In this document: in pieces, positions 6,915 through 13,103 of the stretch
How positions within the stretch are numbered: position 1 is the stretch's first letter
How the letters are laid out: every line of letters starts with the position of its first letter
Assembly: GCA_964350605.1 (NCBI GenBank)
Contig: CAYGKP010000024.1
Location: 1 to 18,832, forward strand
Direction: 5' to 3'
Length of the DNA stretch: 18,832 nt
Source of the DNA: CAYGKP01 sp964350605
GTDB taxonomy: Bacteria; Bacteroidota; Bacteroidia; Cytophagales; JAAEPT01
Notes under the pieces: generated by a model
Told to the model about the DNA's origin: nothing
Database searches by the model: none
Seen by the model: only the letters and a program-made list of their open reading frames with translations
Made by a program: the position numbers and the translations under genes

Positions 6915-8576
6915 CTAGGCGAAGGTGACCCAAATGATGCCTACCAAGACCAGCAAGAGCACCGAGAGGGCGATGTTCCAGCTTCGCCAACGCGAATTGG
7001 GTTCATCAAGCGCATAGGAAGCCATGGCCCCTTCTTTCCGATAGATCCAGGTGAGGCCCAATTGGCGGCTCAGCGGCGGGGCGGGGGTCATGAGGCTGGC
7101 GATTGTGCCCACAATCAAACAGATACTGAACAAAAACAAGGTGAAGTTCCCGAAATTGATCCGAGCGATGAAGTAGTGAAACCCTTCCCCGGTATAGTTC
7201 GCGTCAGTCGGATCACCCAAGTTCATGATATCGGCCACGATGAGGCGATAGCCCACAATCAAAAGACCCGTCACCACCGCCGCAAACGCGCCCTTCCCGT
7301 TGGCCCGCGACCAGAAGAGGGCCAGGATCATCACTGCCACAACGGGCGCAGCGATGTAACTCTGAATCGTCTGCACATACAAAAAGAGGTCGTCGGAAAT
7401 CGCGTTGACGAACGGCACCCAAAGGATCGAAAAGATCACGATGGCAAACGTCGCAAAGCGACCCACGTTCACGAGCATAAATTCCGAGGCTTGGGGGTAG
7501 AGCTTCTGATAGATGTCCAAGGTGAAGAGTGCCGAGCCACTGTTAAAGGCCGCCGCGAGCGTACTCATCAGCGCCGCCAAGAGCGAGGCAATGACCACAG
7601 CGCGGAGCCCGACAGGCAACAAATCGGTCACCAGCGTTGGGAACGCCATGTTCGCATTCGCCAGCCCAGGATATTTGATCGCCGCGATCACACCCGGCAA
7701 CACCAACAGGAACAGGGGTAAGATTTTCAGGTAGCCCGCAAATATGGCCCCCGACCGTGCGTTGCGCACGTCCTTGGCCGCCAGCAAGCGATGCACCATG
7801 TAATGGTCGCAGCACCAATACCAGAACCCAGGGATGAACGATCCGAAAATCAGCGAGGTCCAAGGGAAGTCTTTGTCCGAAGCGGGCTTGAGCATCTGCA
7901 AGTGACCCGCGGGTGCTGCGGCCTTCAACCCCTCGATGCCGCCGATGTCGATCAGGCCGATTATGGTGACCAGCAGCGCCCCACCCATCAGGATGAAGAA
8001 TTGATACACCCCCGTTCGGATGACGACTTTCAAGCCACCCGCAACCGTGTAGACACCCGTAATCAGCACCATCACCAGCGCAGATGTGTAACGGTCCCAG
8101 CCTAGCAATTCGTGAAGCAAGATGCCACCCGCTAGCAAAGCAACGGACACCTTGGTCATGATGTAAGCGAGAATCGAGAGGATCGAAAGAATCCAGCGAA
8201 GGCGCGAACCGAAGCGTTGCTCAATGAACTCCGGCACGGTGAAGACCAGGTTACGCAGGAAAAATGGTGCCACCACCCAGCCCAGCATAAGCAGAAACAC
8301 CGAAGCATTCATCTCGTAGGCACCAATGGCGAAGCCTGTCTCGTAGCCCGAGCCCGCTAGGCCAATGAAGTGTTCGGAGCCCAAGTTGGCCACCAGCATC
8401 GCTGCGCCCAGCGCGAACCAACCCACATTGCGACCCGCCAGGAAGTAGTCCACGGTGCTGCGCCGACGACCCGCACCCAGGAACGCGATGAGGATCAGAC
8501 CCAAGAAATAGCCACCGAGCACCAGGAAATCCAGGGTCTCGAAATGGAACTCAGCTGTCTGTGGTGCGGGGGGCAT
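6915..8576 (-). CDS. Sodium/solute symporter, SSS family (SGLT-like)
   Basis: 553 residues with about 14 hydrophobic segments, the usual SSS size. The sugar-transporter subgroup is indicated by MLVANLGSEHFIGLAGSG at residues 60-77 (compare SNIGSGHFVGLAGTG in SGLT1), GGLKVVIRTGVYQ at 180-192, and WYWCCDHYMVHRLLAAK at 252-268 followed by LKILPLFLLVLPG. By remembered alignment with vSGLT, Asn64 falls on a sugar-contacting Asn and His69 on the position that is Gln in vSGLT and His in human SGLT1; this needs a real alignment. The protein should import a sugar or related solute with Na+ across the inner membrane. It lies 64 bp downstream of the EI24 gene and 41 bp upstream of the dehydrogenase, all on one strand. 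Confidence 0.9.
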   Translation of the reverse strand: MPPAPQTAEFHFETLDFLVLGGYFLGLILIAFLGAGRRRSTVDYFLAGRNVGWFALGAAMLVANLGSEHFIGLAGSGYETGFAIGAYEMNASVFLLMLGWVVAPFFLRNLVFTVPEFIEQRFGSRLRWILSILSILAYIMTKVSVALLAGGILLHELLGWDRYTSALVMVLITGVYTVAGGLKVVIRTGVYQFFILMGGALLVTIIGLIDIGGIEGLKAAAPAGHLQMLKPASDKDFPWTSLIFGSFIPGFWYWCCDHYMVHRLLAAKDVRNARSGAIFAGYLKILPLFLLVLPGVIAAIKYPGLANANMAFPTLVTDLLPVGLRAVVIASLLAALMSTLAAAFNSGSALFTLDIYQKLYPQASEFMLVNVGRFATFAIVIFSILWVPFVNAISDDLFLYVQTIQSYIAAPVVAVMILALFWSRANGKGAFAAVVTGLLIVGYRLIVADIMNLGDPTDANYTGEGFHYFIARINFGNFTLFLFSICLIVGTIASLMTPAPPLSRQLGLTWIYRKEGAMASYALDEPNSRWRSWNIALSVLLLVLVGIIWVTFA

Positions 8577-8640
8577 GGGGAAATATCGAGATTACGCCCG
8601 AACTATCGCAGGCGTTTTCACTAAGTGGTACTATACGCGT

Positions 8641-9483
8641 CTAAGCGGACGCAGGTTCGACTGGAGCCGCAAGGCCTTGAGCGGGACCTTGGGCTGGTCC
8701 TATATAGGGATTCACTTCCTCCATCGCCAATCCGGCCGCGATGATCGAAAAAGTGGGTGCGAAGAGCGTTCCCACCACAGGGATCAAAAGAAGAAAATGG
8801 AACACCAGCCCGTTACCTGTAGCGACACCCTTATGCCTAAGGACCAGCTTTCGGCTGTCGCGCGAGGAATACCGACGCAGCTCGTGATGGTAGTCAATCA
8901 TTGAGAAGCCATAATAAAAGGCACCTACAAAGAAGATGAAAAGCGAGATGAAAAAGCCCAGAAACGGAATGGGCAAGCAATAGAGTAAGCTCACCCCCGC
9001 GATGATGAGCAGTTCCACAAAGAGGTTGCGAATCGCAAGGCCGATGCCTCGGCGGATGTCCGAGAGCAGTTGATTCATATTAAAAGCAAACTTTTGGCCC
9101 ATGATGACCTGCTGGACCTTTTCGGCCACGTAGGCATAAACGGGCGAGAGGATGATGAGTGCAACGTATTGGTACACATAATAGACAATCAGGAAGCAGA
9201 GCACCCGGATGATCCATTTAAAGATGGCACCTGCGCCACCGAGGATCCAGGACCAGGCCTTCCCGTACCAGGTCTCAGCTTCAGTATCTGTTTCCATCCA
9301 GCCAGTCAGGTACTCCCACAGCTCGCCGCCCAACCACAAGGTACCCCAGAGCAGAAGAGCAACTAGGATCAGGTTAAAAACGGTTGGCCACGTGAGGACG
9401 CCCCACAACTTGTGTCGAGAGATGAAGCCCGGCACCTTAACGTAGCTCCAAGCCCCTATACCCACATCGGTAAAAAAGCCCAT
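8641..9483 (-). CDS. EI24/CysZ-like multi-pass membrane protein
   Basis: 280 residues with at least five hydrophobic stretches (about 32-55, 88-116, 152-170, 172-192 and 229-251). The segment GAFYYGFSMIDYHHELRR (187-204) is the conserved EI24-domain signature, with an Asp after a Tyr-rich helix. Bacterial EI24 proteins include CysZ, a sulfate-permeable channel, but the Bacteroidota members are uncharacterised and no sulfur assimilation genes are nearby, so no substrate is assigned. The extra C-terminal tail is rich in Pro, Ala and Gly (GPAQGPAQGLAAPVEPASA). ATG at 9483 is the start; a -33/-7 promoter lies 12 nt upstream. It may lead an operon with the symporter and dehydrogenase genes downstream. 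Confidence 0.75.
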   Translation of the reverse strand: MGFFTDVGIGAWSYVKVPGFISRHKLWGVLTWPTVFNLILVALLLWGTLWLGGELWEYLTGWMETDTEAETWYGKAWSWILGGAGAIFKWIIRVLCFLIVYYVYQYVALIILSPVYAYVAEKVQQVIMGQKFAFNMNQLLSDIRRGIGLAIRNLFVELLIIAGVSLLYCLPIPFLGFFISLFIFFVGAFYYGFSMIDYHHELRRYSSRDSRKLVLRHKGVATGNGLVFHFLLLIPVVGTLFAPTFSIIAAGLAMEEVNPYIGPAQGPAQGLAAPVEPASA

Positions 9484-9495
9484 GCGTTCTGCGGC

Positions 9496-9526
9496 TCAAA
9501 ATACGCAAAAGGCTGACCGGTGAAAA
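9496..9526 (-). promoter_or_regulatory. Bacteroidota-type -33/-7 promoter for the EI24 gene
   Basis: On the minus strand TTTT (9523-9526), then exactly 19 bp, then TATTTTGA (9496-9503), a near match to TAnnTTTG. Twelve nucleotides separate it from the ATG at 9483. The spacing equals that of the HAD promoter, which raises confidence. Confidence 0.42.
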
Positions 9527-9897
9527 CGACCCAAATCGATCGACGGACCATTCGGTAGGAGATTTCTAACAACTGGGGCAGGGTAAGGCCCTCGTAAGCC
9601 GTGTCAAGCAGTAGGACTTTTTTTGGCTTGCAACTGCCCAGCAGGTCACTACAGAGCGAGAAGCAGCAAAGTAGCTTTACACCTGTATGAAATAGCCTTA
9701 CCCTTATTTGACACATTGGCTCCACAAACACTCACAACTTCGGGGCACCTATTTCTGAGATAGCTGGCACATGCCTCAGAATAATTCAACTGTGCCTGCA
9801 CGAGCGGCTCCTCATCATTCAATTAATGCACAAACCTTACCTGGCGGTAACACCCCGGCAACAGGGGGGCACCGGGACAAATCGAGGCTTATTGTGG

Positions 9898-9905
9898 TAC
9901 TTTTC
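9898..9905 (+). promoter_or_regulatory. Possible -7 element upstream of glnK
   Basis: TACTTTTC fits TAnnTTTC, the same -7 variant seen before the HAD gene. There is no TTTG at the expected distance upstream, so if real it may need an activator. Transcription would start at about 9909-9912, directly at the foot of the 9913-9932 hairpin, giving a leader of about 130 nt. A competing candidate, TATGTTAG at 9992-9999, would give a short leader. Confidence 0.3.
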
Positions 9906-9912
9906 TAAGGCA

Positions 9913-9936
9913 ACCTAGGGGTTTCCCTAGGTTTTT
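9913..9936 (+). terminator. Hairpin followed by T-run upstream of glnK (terminator or attenuator-like)
   Basis: ACCTAGGG (9913-9920), loop GTTT, CCCTAGGT (9925-9932): a perfect 8-bp stem with a 4-nt loop, followed by TTTT. In the plus direction it has the form of an intrinsic terminator, yet no plus-strand gene ends before it. It could end a small RNA, attenuate the glnK-amtB leader, or act as a DNA-level operator, since the arms are palindromic. Confidence 0.45.
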
Positions 9937-9991
9937 CTCGCTGGCCGGGGAATTTCACCCAGCAAAGTTTCCCGTCGGGGGCTTTTTTCTC

Positions 9992-9999
9992 TATGTTAG
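9992..9999 (+). promoter_or_regulatory. Alternative -7 element for glnK-amtB
   Basis: TATGTTAG has one mismatch to TAnnTTTG; TTTC at 9968-9971 stands 20 bp upstream as a weak -33 box. It would give a leader of about 36-40 nt before the ATG at 10042. Confidence 0.28.
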
Positions 10000-10041
10000 T
10001 CCTCAGGCAAGTGTCCTACTTCAACAAATCGTCCGCAAACC

Positions 10042-10380
10042 ATGAAAAAAATCGAAGCCATTATTCGCACCTCCCGCTTCTACGAAGTGAAGGATGCGCT
10101 CCACGAAATTGGAGTGGATTTCTTCACTTTCACCGATGTGAAAGGTGTGGGCAACCAAAAGAAAGAGGCCGTGTACCGCGGTGCTGTGTATGACATGGGC
10201 GCCATCGCGCGTACCAAGCTCGAGCTGGTCATCTCCGACAAAGTCGAAGAGGTGATCAAAGCGATCGTCGAATCGGCACGCACTGGTGAAATCGGTGACG
10301 GCAAAATCTTCGTCTCGCCTGTTGAATCTTCTGTGAAGATCCGCACTGGTGAGGAAGGTAAAGCAGCGCTTGTTCACTAA
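10042..10380 (+). CDS. glnK: P-II family nitrogen regulatory protein
   Basis: 112 residues, full length for P-II. The T-loop reads EAVYRGAVYDMGAI, with Tyr45 and Tyr50 at the positions of E. coli Tyr46 and Tyr51, so the uridylylatable tyrosine is present, although whether this organism modifies it is not visible here. The second P-II signature TGEIGDGKIFV (81-91) and the C-terminal ...VKIRTGEEG (98-106) supply ATP/ADP and 2-oxoglutarate contacts. P-II trimers sense energy charge and 2-oxoglutarate in the cytoplasm and plug AmtB by inserting the T-loop. The amtB gene follows after 56 bp, which is why GlnK is the better name than GlnB. No Shine-Dalgarno sequence precedes the ATG. Third-codon choice suggests strong expression. 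Confidence 0.95.
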   Translation: MKKIEAIIRTSRFYEVKDALHEIGVDFFTFTDVKGVGNQKKEAVYRGAVYDMGAIARTKLELVISDKVEEVIKAIVESARTGEIGDGKIFVSPVESSVKIRTGEEGKAALVH

Positions 10381-10436
10381 GCCTTACCAAACACCCTACG
10401 AACTACCCCTACCTTAAACAATAACATAACACTGAC

Positions 10437-11732
10437 ATGGAAGAAGCGATGAAAACTGCCGAGGCAGCGATGGCCACCGCACAGGAGGCACTCGCAGTCG
10501 GCAACATGAGCCTTCTCACAGGCAACAACGTGTGGATGATGGTGTCCACCTTCCTGGTGTTCATCATGCACTTGGGCTTTGCGACTCTTGAGTCGGGCAT
10601 GACCCAAGCGAAGAACACCACCAATATTCTCTTTAAAAACACGATCATTCCTGCGATCGGTCTGATGACCTACGCAGGCTGGGGATTCAACTTGATGTAC
10701 CCTGGTTTCGAAGACGGATCGAGCGGCATGTTCGCCTTTGCTGGCTGGGGTCTTGACCCAGGAGCTGAGTACGATTCGTTCGAATACGCTGGTATGGGTT
10801 ACACCTACTGGACTGACTTCTTGTTCCAAGCGATGTTTGCTGCAACGGCCGCAACCATTGTATCTGGAGCAGTTGCTGAGCGCGTTAAACTCTTCCCATT
10901 CCTCCTGTTCTCGGTGGTCTTTGTAGGCGTTGTCTACCCGATCATCGGTTCGTGGCAGTGGGGCGGTGGCTTCCTGAGCAGCCTTGGTGGCGACGAAGGC
11001 GGCTTCTACGACTTCGCAGGTTCGACACTGGTTCACTCTGTAGGTGGCTGGGGTGCGTTGGCTGGTGCCATCGTACTCGGCCCTCGGATTGGAAAATTCG
11101 TCGACGGCAAAATCAACCCAATCCCAGGACACAACTTGCCTTTGGCAGTTATCGGTGTGTTCCTGCTGTGGCTCGGTTGGTTCGGCTTTAACGGCGGATC
11201 GGTCTTGAGCGGTGACCCAGAAGGCGTTTCGTATGTTCTTTGCACCACTTCGTTGGCTGCTGCTGGCGGTGCCCTTTCGGCTCCTGTCGCTGCATTCTTC
11301 GTAACCAAGAAAGCTGACCTGACCATGGCCCTCAACGGGATCTTGGCTGGTCTGGTAGGTATCACTGCTGGTGCCGACCAAATGAGCATGGGCGATTCGA
11401 TCTGGATCGGTGTGATTGCAGGTGTCATCTGTGTGGTCTCGGTTATCTTGTTTGACAAGATCAAAATCGACGATCCAGTAGGTGCCATCTCGGTTCACTT
11501 GGTCTGTGGTATCTGGGGTACCCTGGCAGTTGGCCTCTTCGGCGAACTGGCTGGTGGTGCGCAAATCGGCTGGCAGCTCACCGGTATCGGTGCAGCGGCG
11601 GCTCTTGCCTTCCCATCTGCTCTGATCCTGTTCTACATCCTGAAATTCACCACTGGCATCCGCGTCACGAAAGAAGAAGAGATCGAAGGTCTCGACGGAC
11701 ACGAGCACGGTATGTCGGCTTATAACATCTAA
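10437..11732 (+). CDS. amtB: Ammonium transporter AmtB
   Basis: 431 residues with about 11 membrane helices. Signature residues of the Amt pore are all present by motif matching with E. coli AmtB: Asp192 in YDFAGSTLVH (Asp160), the twin histidines His200 (His168) and His354 in GAISVH (His318), gate Phe134 in FQAMFA (Phe107), and Phe251/Ser255 in FNGGS (Phe215/Ser219). The C-terminus EEEIEGLDGHEHGMSAY is the conserved cytoplasmic tail that couples subunits and meets GlnK. It imports ammonium across the inner membrane. The first 30 residues form an Ala/Met-rich helix-like extension, not a clear signal peptide. The leader before the ATG is A-rich without a Shine-Dalgarno site, typical of Bacteroidota. 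The gene is followed by a strong terminator. Confidence 0.97.
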   Translation: MEEAMKTAEAAMATAQEALAVGNMSLLTGNNVWMMVSTFLVFIMHLGFATLESGMTQAKNTTNILFKNTIIPAIGLMTYAGWGFNLMYPGFEDGSSGMFAFAGWGLDPGAEYDSFEYAGMGYTYWTDFLFQAMFAATAATIVSGAVAERVKLFPFLLFSVVFVGVVYPIIGSWQWGGGFLSSLGGDEGGFYDFAGSTLVHSVGGWGALAGAIVLGPRIGKFVDGKINPIPGHNLPLAVIGVFLLWLGWFGFNGGSVLSGDPEGVSYVLCTTSLAAAGGALSAPVAAFFVTKKADLTMALNGILAGLVGITAGADQMSMGDSIWIGVIAGVICVVSVILFDKIKIDDPVGAISVHLVCGIWGTLAVGLFGELAGGAQIGWQLTGIGAAAALAFPSALILFYILKFTTGIRVTKEEEIEGLDGHEHGMSAYNI

Positions 11733-11757
11733 GTTCTCCTTAGAACCTAGTTCCGGT

Positions 11758-11794
11758 GGAAAGCCCGCGCCCTTGGCGCGGGCTTTCCTGTTTT
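11758..11794 (+). terminator. Strong intrinsic terminator after glnK-amtB
   Basis: GGAAAGCCCGCGCC (11758-11771), loop CTT, GGCGCGGGCTTTCC (11775-11788): a perfect 14-bp stem, then TGTTTT. It lies 26 bp after the amtB stop. The T-tract also supplies the TTTT of the next gene's -33 box. Confidence 0.93.
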
Positions 11795-11821
11795 ATGGCA
11801 GTTTCGTAGCGTGTATCTTCC
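11791..11821 (+). promoter_or_regulatory. Bacteroidota-type -33/-7 promoter for the amidase gene
   Basis: TTTT (11791-11794), exactly 19 bp, TATCTTCC (11814-11821), then only 7 nt to the ATG at 11829. The -33 box coincides with the T-tract of the amtB terminator. The same 19-bp geometry is seen before the HAD and EI24 genes. Confidence 0.45.
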
Positions 11822-11828
11822 CAATTAC

Positions 11829-13103
11829 ATGTGGAGTAAGCATCTTCTACTCGGTTTTCTGTGGATCGTCACGGTGGCTCAGGCTGCTGCACAGGCTGAT
11901 TGGTTCAACCCATCTCCCCTGCTGTTCAAGAATCCTGCGCTCGCCGATTCACTCATTAAGGTTCATAACGACACGCTATGCGTCACATTCCCAGGAACAG
12001 CAGGTCTTTCCGCCCAGCTAAGCCCGTCGGACCTAAAAGAACTGAAAGGCTACCTACGCGAAGGACTGCTGATTCAAGAGGCTCTTGACCAATGGGGACA
12101 AGCACAGAATGCGTTGTACCCAAGGGAAGTCTGGCTTTCTGGTCCAGGAGACACCCTTCCGCTATCAGGCATCCGCATCGCTTTGGACCCCGGCCATATT
12201 GCGGGCACTTTTGAAGAGGCGAAGATCGAGGGGAAGTATGTTGAGCTTCCTGCTGAGGGCGTCCAGATTTTCGAGGCGAACCATACACTCGCCACGGCCC
12301 GTTTGCTTAAGGCAAGACTAGAAGCTAAAGGCGCCACCGTACTCATCACAATCGACAGCTTGGGCCTTGGTGCACGCGGCATCCCTTTCGATCGCTGGTG
12401 GAAGAGCCACTTTTATACAGACCTCGCATTGGCCCTCGACTCTAACTACATCGACGAACGCCAAGCTGCATACTACCGCCGCGCCTACCAACGCGCCCGC
12501 ACCAGCGACAAACGAACGATCTACCGGGGTCTTTTCAACTTGCTCGACCTAATTGAACGCGCGCGAAAAATCAACGAGTTCCGCCCGGACTTCTCGCTAG
12601 TGATTCACTTCAATGTCGAGGTCAACAACGCCCCCTGGACTACGCCTTGCCAAGAGAATGGAAACATGGCCTTTGTGGCGGGGGCTTTCTTGGAAGGCGA
12701 GTTCGACGATCCCCGGGATCAGGCGCAACTGGTAAGACTGGCCCTCAGCAACGACTTGGCAGAATCCACTCGGCTCTGCGGCCACATGACCCAGGCTTTC
12801 TCCGAAGTGCTGGACGTTCCGCTGGTCACCGATACCGCAGGCATCATCTACCTAAACAAGTGGTGCGTACCCACCGAGGTGCCCGGCGTGTATGCCCGCA
12901 ACCTCTCCCTGACCCGACTGATTGAAGGGCCACTGTGCTACGGGGAAACCCTCTACCAGGACAACATAGAGGAAAGTCAGTGGCTCAATGACAAGTCCCT
13001 TCGAATCGGGGCTTGCACCTATAACCCCAGAATCCTCCAGGTCGTCGATGCCTACGAAATGGGCCTCGAACGCTATCTTTCCGACCCAAAACGCACACCA
13101 TGA
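11829..13103 (+). CDS. N-acetylmuramoyl-L-alanine amidase (amidase_3-like), periplasmic
   Basis: 424 residues from the ATG at 11829; an in-frame GTG at 11811 is less likely because the signal peptide (residues 1-22, ending AQAAAQ) begins at this ATG. The amidase_3 zinc site can be followed: His123 in IALDPGHIAG, Glu149 in FEANHTLATARLLKARLEA, and His260 in FSLVIHFNVE; a Glu near 366 (LTRLIEGPLCYGE) may be the catalytic acid. Such enzymes cut the amide bond between MurNAc and L-Ala in peptidoglycan. A helical region of about 75 residues (185-255) is inserted between the second and third zinc ligands, as in regulated amidases where a helix blocks the site. The protein is longer than minimal amidases. 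Its TGA overlaps the next ATG (ATGA), so it is coupled to the DUF4301 gene. Confidence 0.82.
   Translation: MWSKHLLLGFLWIVTVAQAAAQADWFNPSPLLFKNPALADSLIKVHNDTLCVTFPGTAGLSAQLSPSDLKELKGYLREGLLIQEALDQWGQAQNALYPREVWLSGPGDTLPLSGIRIALDPGHIAGTFEEAKIEGKYVELPAEGVQIFEANHTLATARLLKARLEAKGATVLITIDSLGLGARGIPFDRWWKSHFYTDLALALDSNYIDERQAAYYRRAYQRARTSDKRTIYRGLFNLLDLIERARKINEFRPDFSLVIHFNVEVNNAPWTTPCQENGNMAFVAGAFLEGEFDDPRDQAQLVRLALSNDLAESTRLCGHMTQAFSEVLDVPLVTDTAGIIYLNKWCVPTEVPGVYARNLSLTRLIEGPLCYGETLYQDNIEESQWLNDKSLRIGACTYNPRILQVVDAYEMGLERYLSDPKRTP

Larger units (their letters stand above)
9484..10041. other. 558 bp gene-free divergent intergenic region with several dyads
   Basis: No convincing coding sequence lies between the EI24 gene (minus) and glnK (plus). 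The EI24 promoter occupies the left edge. Inside are GGGTAAGGC (9581-9589) with its perfect inverted partner GCCTTACCC (9695-9703), a related CCTTACC at 9835-9841 that forms part of the dyad TTACC-TGGC-GGTAA (9837-9850), CCCGG/CCGGG at 9854-9876, and the hairpin at 9913-9932. No tRNA-like T-arm and no riboswitch consensus that I know was recognised. The right part probably regulates or precedes glnK-amtB. Confidence 0.5.

Noticed and set aside
8577..8640. Terminator between the EI24 gene and the symporter gene
   Set aside because: Only a 5-bp ACGCC/GGCGT stem with a 12-nt loop and no T-run is present, so readthrough and co-transcription are more likely.
9456..9731. A 91-codon minus-strand open frame overlapping the EI24 start
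   Set aside because: It overlaps the EI24 start in another frame, includes the candidate EI24 promoter and matches no family I know. Composition is like translated non-coding DNA.
9770..9990. Sigma-54 promoter or glutamine riboswitch upstream of glnK
   Set aside because: The best TGGCAC (near 9765) lacks a TTGC at the right distance, and no glutamine riboswitch core is recognisable.
9484..10041. tRNA or other structured RNA gene in the gene-free region
   Set aside because: There is no GGTTCGAATCC-like T-arm, no acceptor pairing and no CCA end on either strand.
10377..11708. A 443-codon open frame on the minus strand covering all of amtB
   Set aside because: Its translation is rich in Asp, Arg, His and Glu with no recognisable motif, and amtB on the other strand has every Amt signature. 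It is a codon-bias shadow of a highly expressed gene.
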